The notes under the pieces: model-generated
What the model was told of the DNA's origin: nothing
The model's database searches: none
What the model saw: the letters and a program-made list of their open reading frames with translations, nothing else
Program-made: the position numbers and the translations under genes
Shown: positions 44,486 to 52,486 of the stretch, in pieces
Numbering within the stretch: position 1 is the first letter of the stretch
How the letters are laid out: each line of letters begins with the position of its first letter
From: Luteolibacter arcticus
GTDB taxonomy: Bacteria; Verrucomicrobiota; Verrucomicrobiia; Verrucomicrobiales; Akkermansiaceae
NCBI RefSeq assembly: GCF_025950235.1
Contig: NZ_JAPDDT010000001.1
Span: 558,001 to 622,000, forward strand
DNA: 64,000 nt
Direction of reading: 5' to 3'

Positions 44486-46237
44486 ATGAAACTTCCGGCG
44501 CTCCCCCTCCGGCTTCTGCTCGGTCTCCTTGCCGTTGCCTCACTGCTCGCGGACGTTGTGGTGCCGCCCGGAGGCAGTGATCTGGCAGGGGAGTCGGCCT
44601 TGAAAGTCCATGCCGATCCCGGCCACGCCACCGTGAGCCAACTGGAGGGTGGGGGATGGAAGATCGACGTGAACCGGCCGGACGAGGCGCGTGCCTTCCT
44701 CGCCCAGGTCTCGCTCGATTGCCCCGCCGCTGCGCTCGAGCCTGGGGAAACCGTGCTCGCCTTGATCAAGGGCCGCGCCCCGGCAGGCAGTGCATCGATC
44801 GAGGCGAAGCTCCAGCTAGGAGGCCCGCCTTACACGATGGCGGCGCCGACCACGGCTTTGGAGCTGGGGACGGATCTCAAGGAAGTGCCGGTGGTGTTTC
44901 GCGTGACTGCGGCGATCGAAAAGGGCCGGGGCTCCCTGACCCTGCTGTGCGCGGGAAAACTGCAAACCGTGGAGATCGCCTCGATCCGCGTCTTTCACTA
45001 TCCGGCCGGCACCGACACCTCGGGCTTTCCGCGGATCCGGCGAACTTATGCGGGCCGCGAAGCAGACGCGCCGTGGCGGAAGGCAGCACTCGATCGCATC
45101 GAGAAGCACCGCAAGGCCGACTTTTCCGTCCGTGTCCGGGGCGCTGATGGCGAGCCGCTGTCCAACGCCAAGGTCACGCTGACACTGCGCCGTCATGAAT
45201 TCGGTTTTGGCGCGGCGGTCACCGCCGAACTGATGACGGCCGAGACCGAGGATGCGCGGAAATATCGCGAGCTGGTCGACCGGTTGTTCAGCCGCGTGGT
45301 GTTCGAGAACGACCTCAAGGATTTCGGCTGGGAAACCGGTGCTGCGGGAAAGGAAGAGCACAAGCAACGACTCGACCAGGCATTCGGCTGGCTGGGCCGG
45401 CGGAAGATCAGCGTGCGAGGTCACTATCTGATGCAGGTCGCCGTGCCGCCAAACTTGGCCGAGGTGACGGACAGCGAGGCGATCCGCCGCCATTTTCTCG
45501 ACACGGCGCAAGAACGCATCGACTTCGCCCGCGACCGGGTCTGCGAGTGGGATGTCATCAACCACCCGGTGGCATGGAGTGGTGCCGACTTGCTATCGAA
45601 GCGACCGGGCTTGGAAAAGCTCGACCGCGAGATCTACGGACTGGCCCAGCGAGCGACCTCGCTGCCGTTCTTCGTGAATGAAGACCAGATCTTCCGTCCG
45701 GGACGGCAGGCGGACGAAACCTTTGCTTATCTCGAAGCGCTCAAGCGCGACGGCTTCCGTGTCGACGGACTCGGCAACCAGGCCCATTTCGACGAGAGCT
45801 TCCTGCCTTCGCCTGAACAACTCCTCGCCGTGACCGACCGGTTCGCCGCGTTGGCCCCGCGACAGGCGATCACCGAGTTCGACATTGTCACCCAGGACGA
45901 TGAGGAACTCGCCGCCGACTACACCCGGGATGCGTTGATCGCCTGTTTCAGCCATCCCGCCTACACGGGGTTCCTGCTGTGGGGATTCTGGGAAGGCAGT
46001 CATTGGAAGCCGGAGGCCGCCTCGTGGAATCGCGACTGGTCCATCCGCAAACGCGGCGAAGTGCTGGAAGAATGGCTCGGCCGCCGCTGGACGACACAGG
46101 TCACGCTTACCACCGGGAAGGGAGGGCTCCTCCGTTGGCGGGGATTCCCGGGGCACTACCAACTCGAAATGGGGGACAAGCAGCAGGAGTTCTCAGTTTC
46201 CAAGGCCATCCCTGCAGCGACTGTCCAGATGCCTTGA
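44486..46237 (+). CDS. Secreted GH10-like protein lacking the usual acid/base Glu
   Basis: The 583-residue exported protein has a signal peptide (to about residue 22), a beta-rich carbohydrate-binding-like module (about 25-175), a short linker and a GH10-type barrel (about 205-545). The barrel contains GHYLMQVAVPP, CEWDVIN, AITEFDIVTQDDEELAADYT and GFLLWGFWEGSHWKP. The presumed nucleophile Glu464 is present. The acid/base position, normally Glu in WDVVNE, is His360 (WDVINHP). It may be an inactive binder or use another proton donor. Polysaccharide attack by secreted enzymes suits the phylum. No carbohydrate operon surrounds it. Confidence 0.8.
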   Translation: MKLPALPLRLLLGLLAVASLLADVVVPPGGSDLAGESALKVHADPGHATVSQLEGGGWKIDVNRPDEARAFLAQVSLDCPAAALEPGETVLALIKGRAPAGSASIEAKLQLGGPPYTMAAPTTALELGTDLKEVPVVFRVTAAIEKGRGSLTLLCAGKLQTVEIASIRVFHYPAGTDTSGFPRIRRTYAGREADAPWRKAALDRIEKHRKADFSVRVRGADGEPLSNAKVTLTLRRHEFGFGAAVTAELMTAETEDARKYRELVDRLFSRVVFENDLKDFGWETGAAGKEEHKQRLDQAFGWLGRRKISVRGHYLMQVAVPPNLAEVTDSEAIRRHFLDTAQERIDFARDRVCEWDVINHPVAWSGADLLSKRPGLEKLDREIYGLAQRATSLPFFVNEDQIFRPGRQADETFAYLEALKRDGFRVDGLGNQAHFDESFLPSPEQLLAVTDRFAALAPRQAITEFDIVTQDDEELAADYTRDALIACFSHPAYTGFLLWGFWEGSHWKPEAASWNRDWSIRKRGEVLEEWLGRRWTTQVTLTTGKGGLLRWRGFPGHYQLEMGDKQQEFSVSKAIPAATVQMP

Positions 46238-46286
46238 GGGAATCTCGGCTCTTGCACGTCGCGGCGGCATCGCGGACGGATGGCGC

Positions 46287-47216
46287 GTGACCGAGGAATC
46301 CCCATCGACACCTAAAACCCAACGAAGCATCGCATTCCTGCTGTGGCTGGTGCCGCTCGGGCTGGTGCTCTCCAGCGGCATCGGCCTGTGGCTGCACTTC
46401 AGGGCCAAGGAGGCGGCCGCCAAGGTCGAGCAGGCGCGCTTCACCACGGCCATCAGCACGGACCTGCTGCGCGATGACATGGGCAAGCTGCTCACCTTTG
46501 TCGGCGAGCGCCACGTTTCCAGCGCTGCCGGCATCCAGGGTCTCAATCGCGCTGCGGCGATGATCGAGGGCTCGCTCGGGCCGGCCAACGCCGGGTATCG
46601 CATCGAAAGCATCGCGGGTCCGGAGATCGCGGAGAACCGCTGGACAATCCTGATCGCCACCCTGCGTGGCAGCGATGAACGGGCCGCCCCACTCTGGATC
46701 GTGACCCCCTACGACTCGCGTCCCGGCTCGCCCGGAGCAGAAGCCAATGCCAGCGGTATCGCCAGCGTGATGGCCACCGCCCACGCGCTCGCGAACTCCA
46801 CGCCGAAGCGGGCGGTCCACTTCGCCTTCGTGCCGCATGCCTACGATGCCGAGGCACCGGTCATGGAAACTCAAGATCAGCTCTCGCGTCGGATCGGCAA
46901 GGCAAGCAGCACGGTGCTCGTCGTGGAAGCCACCGGATCTCGGGAGAAGCTGATGATCAGCTCGCGCGATGCTGACAATGCGGCGCTGCGGCAGGCCCCG
47001 GACCTTGGCGAAGTCGTCGGCGCGGACGCCATCTGCCTGGAGGATGACTTCGACCTTTCCTCCACGCTATTCGAGCTCGGGCTACCGGCCGCCCGGATTT
47101 CCACGCGTCCGGTGGTGAAGGCGGACGAAGCCGACGGCACGGCTCCCGATCCCGCGACGCATGCTGCCGCGACCCGGGCATTGGTGGCATTGATCGAAAG
47201 ATTGTCGGGTTCATGA
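46287..47216 (+). CDS. M28-like membrane-anchored protein, probably catalytically dead
   Basis: The 309-residue protein starts at a GTG, with an N-terminal anchor (SIAFLLWLVPLGLVLSSGIGLWL). The rest has the M28 aminopeptidase fold signature LWIVTPYDSRPGSPGAEANASGIASVMATAHAL. Active M28 enzymes read AHYDS...DDGSG here: the first zinc ligand His is Pro and the bridging Asp is gone. Later ligands are not evident. It therefore probably binds rather than cleaves. It follows the GH10-like gene by 50 bp and precedes the tRNA gene. Confidence 0.75.
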   Translation: MTEESPSTPKTQRSIAFLLWLVPLGLVLSSGIGLWLHFRAKEAAAKVEQARFTTAISTDLLRDDMGKLLTFVGERHVSSAAGIQGLNRAAAMIEGSLGPANAGYRIESIAGPEIAENRWTILIATLRGSDERAAPLWIVTPYDSRPGSPGAEANASGIASVMATAHALANSTPKRAVHFAFVPHAYDAEAPVMETQDQLSRRIGKASSTVLVVEATGSREKLMISSRDADNAALRQAPDLGEVVGADAICLEDDFDLSSTLFELGLPAARISTRPVVKADEADGTAPDPATHAAATRALVALIERLSGS

Positions 47217-47225
47217 AAAAACCTC

Positions 47226-47254
47226 TTGCACGGCCCGGGGGGAACCCCTACCAA
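47226..47254 (+). promoter_or_regulatory. Possible promoter of the tRNA-Ala gene
   Basis: TTGCAC at 47226-47231 and TACCAA at 47249-47254 are 17 bp apart, about 38 bp before the tRNA. The -35 match is good, the -10 match moderate. Confidence 0.4.
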
Positions 47255-47292
47255 GCGCGCCACCTCGCCGCCGGTGAGGTCACAGGACACGA

Positions 47293-47365
47293 GGGGCATT
47301 AGCTCAGTTGGTAGAGCACTTGCATGGCATGCAAGGGGTCAGCGGTTCGAATCCGCTATGCTCCA
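47293..47365 (+). tRNA. tRNA-Ala (anticodon GGC)
   Basis: All four arms fold. The acceptor stem GGGGCAT pairs with ATGCTCC. The D-arm is AGCTCAGTTGGTAGAGCA. The anticodon stem CTTGC/GCAAG has loop ATGGCAT, giving GGC, and the T-arm carries GGTTCGAATCC. The discriminator base is A at 47365 and CCA is not encoded. Confidence 0.96.
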
Positions 47366-47513
47366 CTCCTCCGGTCCTCAGCGCCTTTCCTTTTGGTCGA
47401 AGGCGCAACCACTTCCCACGACGCCAGTGGCGTGCTCATGGCGTTCGAGGCGAAGCGGGTCACATTCCGGGATTTGGGCTTGGAAATACCGGCCCCGCGG
47501 GCTCAATCGCGAT

Positions 47514-47951
47514 ATGTTCAGTGCCAGCAAGCTTTCCGAGGATCAGAAGTCCGCCCTGCACCAATGGGCCGCCGAGGGCGCCAGCATCGCCGACCTCCAG
47601 AAGCGGCTGAAGGACGACTTCGACATCGGCATCACCTACATGGATGCCCGCTTCCTGGTGCTCGACCTCGGCATCGAGCTGCTGGAGGCCCCTAAGGATG
47701 AGAAGCCCGAAGAAGCCCCCAAGCCCGTTCCGACTGGCACGGTCGAGGTCACCATGGATGGCCTCGCGCTGCCTGGCGCGCTGGTTTCTGGCAAGGTGAC
47801 TTTCTCTGACGGCGAGTCCGCCATCTGGATGCTCGACCATCACGGCCGTCCCGGGCTCGATCCCGACAGGGCCGGCTACCGCCCGAGCCAGGAAGACGTG
47901 ATCAACTTCCAGAAGCAGCTCTCGGACTTGGTCCGGAACAAGGGCTACTAA
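47514..47951 (+). CDS. Conserved-looking hypothetical protein
   Basis: From the ATG at 47514 the product has 145 residues. The first half is helical and reads like a small DNA- or protein-binding helix bundle (FSASKLSEDQKSALHQWAAEGASIADLQKRLKDDF, then ITYMDARFLVLDLGIELLE). A Lys/Pro/Glu linker and a beta domain (TVEVTMDGLALPGALVSGKVTFSDGESAIWMLDHHGRPGLD) follow. No signal peptide or membrane segment is present. I do not know the family by name. A good terminator follows at 47987. The 148 bp between the tRNA and this gene hold nothing recognisable. Confidence 0.75.
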   Translation: MFSASKLSEDQKSALHQWAAEGASIADLQKRLKDDFDIGITYMDARFLVLDLGIELLEAPKDEKPEEAPKPVPTGTVEVTMDGLALPGALVSGKVTFSDGESAIWMLDHHGRPGLDPDRAGYRPSQEDVINFQKQLSDLVRNKGY

Positions 47952-47986
47952 CGGTTCCCTGCAAGGACAGAAGGGTCCCGCCTTCG

Positions 47987-48018
47987 AATGATGAGCTGAC
48001 TTATCTCATCATTGTTTT
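47987..48018 (+). terminator. Intrinsic terminator
   Basis: A perfect 9-bp stem (AATGATGAG with CTCATCATT), a nine-base loop and then GTTTT lie 36 bp after the hypothetical gene ending at 47951. The stem is AT-rich, so strength is uncertain. Confidence 0.65.
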
Positions 48019-48057
48019 GCCTTGATGAAAAGACAGCGACACGATTGAGATAGGGTC

Positions 48058-48495
48058 GTGTCCAGATTCAAACTTGTTGCAATTGTCGCCCTCGTGGCGG
48101 GGCCGATCGTCGCATTCATGGGCTTCAAGGAGAAGCTGCGGATCGATAAGATCGAAAAGAACGGCGTCGAAGTCGCGGGTATCCCGACAGGCGGCGAGAT
48201 GCGCAAAGGCCGCAAGGGTGCCAAGACGTATAAGATCAACGTGGTCTATCCCGTGGGAGGAAAGAACACCAAGGAATTCAAGGTCACGCGCAGCTACTTC
48301 GAAACCATCTCGAGCGGGGACGCTCTCACCGTGGATACCGTGCCCGTGAAGTACCTCGCCGATCAACCGGACGAGGCGATCATTGTTGGTGGCTCGGATG
48401 ACGACCGGGCGATGCTTCCGTTCGGCATCGGTGCCTTCGTCCTCGGCGGAGCCGGCACCGCGTTCCTGTTCCGCAAGGGCGCTCGGGCAGCTTGA
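48058..48495 (+). CDS. DUF3592-like membrane protein
   Basis: The 145-residue protein starts at a GTG, with a membrane helix at each end (LVAIVALVAGPIVAFMGF, and LPFGIGAFVLGGAGTAFLF) and a soluble beta domain between. That layout and the segment GDALTVDTVPVKYLADQPDEAI resemble DUF3592 proteins. Function is unknown. A strong terminator follows. Confidence 0.72.
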   Translation: MSRFKLVAIVALVAGPIVAFMGFKEKLRIDKIEKNGVEVAGIPTGGEMRKGRKGAKTYKINVVYPVGGKNTKEFKVTRSYFETISSGDALTVDTVPVKYLADQPDEAIIVGGSDDDRAMLPFGIGAFVLGGAGTAFLFRKGARAA

Positions 48496-48518
48496 GGCCT
48501 CTAACATTTTTACGAGGA

Positions 48519-48553
48519 AGCACCGGCAGGGATCTCCTTGCCGGTGCTTTTTT
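48519..48553 (+). terminator. Intrinsic terminator
   Basis: A 10-bp stem AGCACCGGCA/TGCCGGTGCT with a ten-base loop is followed by six T. It lies 23 bp after the DUF3592-like gene. Confidence 0.88.
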
Positions 48554-48613
48554 GTGGAAGGCGTTCCGTTCTGAATGGCTCGGGATTGAGCCTGTTTTCG
48601 GGTGCCTCCGCCT

Positions 48614-48680
48614 ACTGGGAGCGCGGAATCCATCCCACTGGAAGGGACCATTCGGGCGGGATGAATCCCGCGCTCCCAGT
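48614..48680. repeat. 23-bp-arm inverted repeat (REP-like)
   Basis: The arms at 48614-48636 and 48658-48680 match at 21 of 23 positions, with a 21-bp loop. The outer part is ACTGGGAGCGCGG. It lies between two converging genes, after the terminator, with no T-run of its own. It looks like a member of an interspersed palindrome family. Confidence 0.75.
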
Positions 48681-48718
48681 CAAGCGGCGTAACTGACCTT
48701 GGTCCCGCGCCATTCCGT

Positions 48719-51700
48719 TCAGTTTTCCAACAGCTCCACCCGGAAGAAGCGAAGCGGATCGGCGACGGGGAAGGCGATTTCGACCAATCCGCCCGCCACC
48801 GGGAGGCCTTGGTTTTGCGGGACGTCCCAGGGTGTCCACTGGCTCAGGTCGCCGGACGTGTTGATGCGGAACGAGCGGTTTGCGGGCAACGTGAAGCTCA
48901 GCTTCGGTGGTGTCAGTGAAATGTCCGGCCGGAAGGCGCTGGTGCCACTGTGCGGATTGGTGCCGGCAAGGAACTCGTCGCGATTGGAGATGCCATCGCC
49001 ATCGGCATCTACCCCGGGCTCACCGGATGGGGCGTTGTCGGGCTCAAAGTTTGAAGTACGCCATGCATCGTAGGTCTGACGGCTGGCCAGCTCGCCGTTG
49101 ATCCAGTTTGTCAGAAGCCCGACGTTGGCGGAGTCGATGACATTGCTGCCGATGGGCGGCATGCGGGTGAAGCCATTGGTCACCGCGACGCGATTCAGGA
49201 CGATCGAGTGCAAGGTGTCGCCGGGCACCACCAACTTGTTTGCGGCATTGCCGCCGTTGCTGACGGCGTTCCCGTTCACCAGCAGCGTCTGCGCGAGCAA
49301 CAGCTCCGGCCGGCCATCCCACGACCCCGGTGCGCCGCCACCGGGCTTGTGGCAGTAGGAGCAATTCACCGCGAGGTAGGAGCGGACCTTCGCCTCGGTG
49401 GAGACGCCGGTTTCGTCCGGCCGCACGTGGCGGGGCAGCAGGTTCGGCGAACCGGGATTGTTGGTGAAATAACCCTGCTGCTGGAGCGTGGTGAGCTGGC
49501 TGCCGGTGAACCCGAGCATGTTACTGTTCAGATTGAGCTGGCGGGTATTGAACGACAGCGCGTGACCCGCTTGCGAGGTGTGGCAGGCCATGCATTCGGC
49601 GCGGCTGGGAATGCGGTAGGTCTGCGGCACCTGATTGCCGTTCTGCGTGATGTTGAGCGTGAAGTTCACGCCTCCGTCCTCGACAAGATTGGCCTCTGTT
49701 TGTGCATCGTTCCAGCGGTAGCTCACGCCGTAGGCACCGGTGTCGTTCTTCACCAGCACGCGGGTCTCGATGCGCTTCTTGCTCGCTGGCTCGCCGCGCT
49801 GCATTTCCATGTCGAAGTGCTTCACCCAGATCGTGCCGGACGGCAGCGTCCAGAGACCGTCCTTCGACCAAGTGAATTGCGAGGTGCCGTTGGGCACCGT
49901 CACCCACCGGCTCTTGATGGCGTGATCGCTCCAGAACGGAAGATTCACCGAGTAAGGAACCACGCCGGGCGAGGGTGTCAGATCGGTGAGGTCCGCAAAG
50001 AGTCCGGTGGCACTGAGGGTCTCCGGATAGTCCTGGGGCGCGGTGGTCTGGGTGAGGCGCAAGACGCGATTCCCATTCAGGTCCGCGACTAGGATATCCC
50101 CGTTGGATGGATCATAGCCGAAGGCTGACACGCCGCCCTCACCCGCGATCCGGGCCGTGCCGGAGCCGTTCAGATTCATCGACCAGATATTGCCCGAGAC
50201 GTAGTCGCCGAAGATGTATTTGCCGGTGAGCGAGGGGATGTTAGAGCCGCGATAGACCAGACCGCCGGTGACGCAGTTGCCTTGGAAAGTTCCACCGCCG
50301 CGACCATAGTTGTAGATCGGCTCTTCGTGATAGAGCGTGTCGAAGTTGGGATGTATCGTTGGATTGGTTAGCCGCGGGCCTTCCTCCAATGCCTCGCGGA
50401 ATACCCAGCCGTAGTTTCCGCCGCGGGTGATCACATTGATCTCCTCTCGTGCGTTCTGGCCCACATCGCCACACCACAAAGCGCCCGTGACCGGATCGAA
50501 AGCCATGCGCCACGGATTACGCAAGCCGGTCGCCCAGAATTCGGTGCGGACCGTGCCCGACACACTGCTGCCATTGTAGAGCCCGCTCCAGTTGCCGCCC
50601 TGCGCTGGCAGGACAAAGGGATTCGTCTTCGGAATGGCGAAGCGTGCTAGACCCGAAGTGGTGGGGATCGACAAGGCGTGAGGATTGGGCTCGACGCTCT
50701 TGGACATGTCGCGATCGACATCGATGCGAAGAATGCCGGAAAAGAAGTCCTTGTTGATGCGTTGGCTGTTAAAGGTTGGGTCGTCGTTGGCATTTCCCTC
50801 GTCGCCGACCGAAATGTAGAGGAACCCATCGGTGGGACCAAATTGCAGCTCACCGCCATTGTGATTTGGGTAGTCGTCAGACTGCTGGATCAGAACGACC
50901 TCGCTCGTCGTGTCTGCGGCATTGGGATTGTCGGCCCGGGCAAGGAACCGGGAAACCCGCTGGTGGAGCTGGCCACCGACAAGGACGGAGTAGAAAACGT
51001 AGAATTGGCGATTGCTCGCGTAGTTCGGGTGAAAGGCCAGACCCAGCAACCCGCGCTCATCTCCCAGACTGTTCATGTCGTTCGCGAAGTTCGCGCCAAT
51101 GAGTCCCTTGAGATCGAGGAATGTGGTGGAAGTCGGAACGGCTGCGGTGACATCGGGCACCAGCTTGACGATGCCGGTTTTTTCGAGGATGAACAGACGC
51201 TTGGTGTCTCCCCGCGGGGTGGCGAAGCACGTGGGCTGATTGAAATCGAGACCGCCGGTTTCATCATTGAGAATCGGGAAGGCATTCACCAGCGACAGGG
51301 CGGTGGAGGGCGGCGTGGCGGGCACATCGAGCAGCGGACCATTCGCGATCTTGAGAGCGTTCTGGATGGTGATGGTCACCGTCGAGATATTCGACACACC
51401 GCCGCCACCCCGAACGCGGTAGGAGAGGGAGTCGGTGGTCGCGGCGAGATTGGTATGGGTGTAAAGGATTCGACCATCCGCCTGCACGCTGGCGGAGCCG
51501 TTCACCGGAGGTGTGGTGATCTCTACGGTTGAGGGGAGCGCGTGGCCGGTGTCATTGCCCAGCACCGCGATGCCGGCCTTCTTGCCGGGCATCAGTGTCA
51601 CATTGTCCGCCACGGTGACGGGCACCATGGCGGCATCCGGCCCCGCCTTGCGGCTGGCAATCTGGTCCGTCAGCGACAGTGCTCCGGAATAGAGCCGGAA

Positions 51701-52429
51701 CTCATTGTAGGAAATGTTCGAGTTGCTGTCATCGGTGAACTGGGAGCGGCCGAGCCAGTTGTTCACGTCCTCGATTTGACTGAGGGGAAAGGTGGTGTCG
51801 AAGAAGCCAATTTCCACGCCATCGCGATACCAGGTGAAGCGGCCGCCGGTGGCAGGATTGGCGTTGGCCTTGAAGGTCGCCACGAAATGATGCGGCGTTC
51901 CCGGAGTGATGAGGAGGGAGTTGTTGTTACCCGTCTCCGCCCCGCCGTTCAGCTTGGCAGCGATACGCTGCTGCGTGAGGTTCAAGTCGCGTTGAACCGC
52001 AAACATGAGGTTGTCGCTCGACAGGACTCCGGCGCCAGGATTGGCCGCGGAGTTGGAAATCTCGCCGGTGCCGGACAGGTTGGTGCGGCCGAAATCAAAC
52101 AGCCGCTGCCACTTCTTCGAGGAAACGACCGTCGCCCAGACCTCCACCGTCAGATCGGTCTTCGACGAAATAATCCCATTGGGCAGGTCGAAATAGGCAG
52201 AGATCAATGATGCGCTTGAATTACCCAAGGACGACCCGGGCAAGGTCAGCGCCGTGCCGGTGCGCACGGCCCCGCTCCCGACAATGGTGCCACTCGCGGA
52301 CGCGATGGAGTCCAGCAAGGGCGTGCCATTGCCGGAGGTGCCGGTTCCATTGAAGGACCACCGGTGGGTGACCGTCTGGGCACCGGCCGTGGCCAGCGAG
52401 GCGAGCAAGAAAATGAGCTTCCGGGACAT
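48719..52429 (-). CDS. Secreted LamG + sugar dehydrogenase (GSDH) + cytochrome c protein, larger paralogue
   Basis: About 1236 residues follow the ATG at 52429, preferred because it begins a clean signal peptide (MSRKLIFLLASLATAGA). Domains in order are: a LamG-like lectin fold (about 20-260); an Ig/cadherin-like repeat (about 265-360); a six-bladed glucose/sorbosone dehydrogenase domain (about 380-790; LGLAFHPNY, YPNHNGGELQFGPTDGFLYISVGDEG, RNPWRMAFDP); and a cytochrome-like region with heme motifs CMACH (about 945) and CSYCH (about 1021). A TSP3 calcium motif DADGDGISNRDEFLAGTN and the tail LRFFRVELLEN close it. It is probably a PQQ-type periplasmic sugar oxidase passing electrons to its own hemes. 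Confidence 0.85.
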   Translation of the reverse strand: MSRKLIFLLASLATAGAQTVTHRWSFNGTGTSGNGTPLLDSIASASGTIVGSGAVRTGTALTLPGSSLGNSSASLISAYFDLPNGIISSKTDLTVEVWATVVSSKKWQRLFDFGRTNLSGTGEISNSAANPGAGVLSSDNLMFAVQRDLNLTQQRIAAKLNGGAETGNNNSLLITPGTPHHFVATFKANANPATGGRFTWYRDGVEIGFFDTTFPLSQIEDVNNWLGRSQFTDDSNSNISYNEFRLYSGALSLTDQIASRKAGPDAAMVPVTVADNVTLMPGKKAGIAVLGNDTGHALPSTVEITTPPVNGSASVQADGRILYTHTNLAATTDSLSYRVRGGGGVSNISTVTITIQNALKIANGPLLDVPATPPSTALSLVNAFPILNDETGGLDFNQPTCFATPRGDTKRLFILEKTGIVKLVPDVTAAVPTSTTFLDLKGLIGANFANDMNSLGDERGLLGLAFHPNYASNRQFYVFYSVLVGGQLHQRVSRFLARADNPNAADTTSEVVLIQQSDDYPNHNGGELQFGPTDGFLYISVGDEGNANDDPTFNSQRINKDFFSGILRIDVDRDMSKSVEPNPHALSIPTTSGLARFAIPKTNPFVLPAQGGNWSGLYNGSSVSGTVRTEFWATGLRNPWRMAFDPVTGALWCGDVGQNAREEINVITRGGNYGWVFREALEEGPRLTNPTIHPNFDTLYHEEPIYNYGRGGGTFQGNCVTGGLVYRGSNIPSLTGKYIFGDYVSGNIWSMNLNGSGTARIAGEGGVSAFGYDPSNGDILVADLNGNRVLRLTQTTAPQDYPETLSATGLFADLTDLTPSPGVVPYSVNLPFWSDHAIKSRWVTVPNGTSQFTWSKDGLWTLPSGTIWVKHFDMEMQRGEPASKKRIETRVLVKNDTGAYGVSYRWNDAQTEANLVEDGGVNFTLNITQNGNQVPQTYRIPSRAECMACHTSQAGHALSFNTRQLNLNSNMLGFTGSQLTTLQQQGYFTNNPGSPNLLPRHVRPDETGVSTEAKVRSYLAVNCSYCHKPGGGAPGSWDGRPELLLAQTLLVNGNAVSNGGNAANKLVVPGDTLHSIVLNRVAVTNGFTRMPPIGSNVIDSANVGLLTNWINGELASRQTYDAWRTSNFEPDNAPSGEPGVDADGDGISNRDEFLAGTNPHSGTSAFRPDISLTPPKLSFTLPANRSFRINTSGDLSQWTPWDVPQNQGLPVAGGLVEIAFPVADPLRFFRVELLEN

Positions 52430-52486
52430 CGGCCGGGACGATAGGCCGATTCTTCGGAAAGGCAAAAGGCTTCCGGTGACAGCTTG

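Noticed and set aside
47381-47408. Possible terminator after the tRNA gene (GCGCCTT/AAGGCGC)
   Set aside because: The stem is 7 bp with a large loop and no T-run. Too weak to call.
47226-47513. N-terminal extension of the hypothetical gene at 47514
   Set aside because: The extension would translate straight through the tRNA-Ala gene. The ATG at 47514 is the sensible start.
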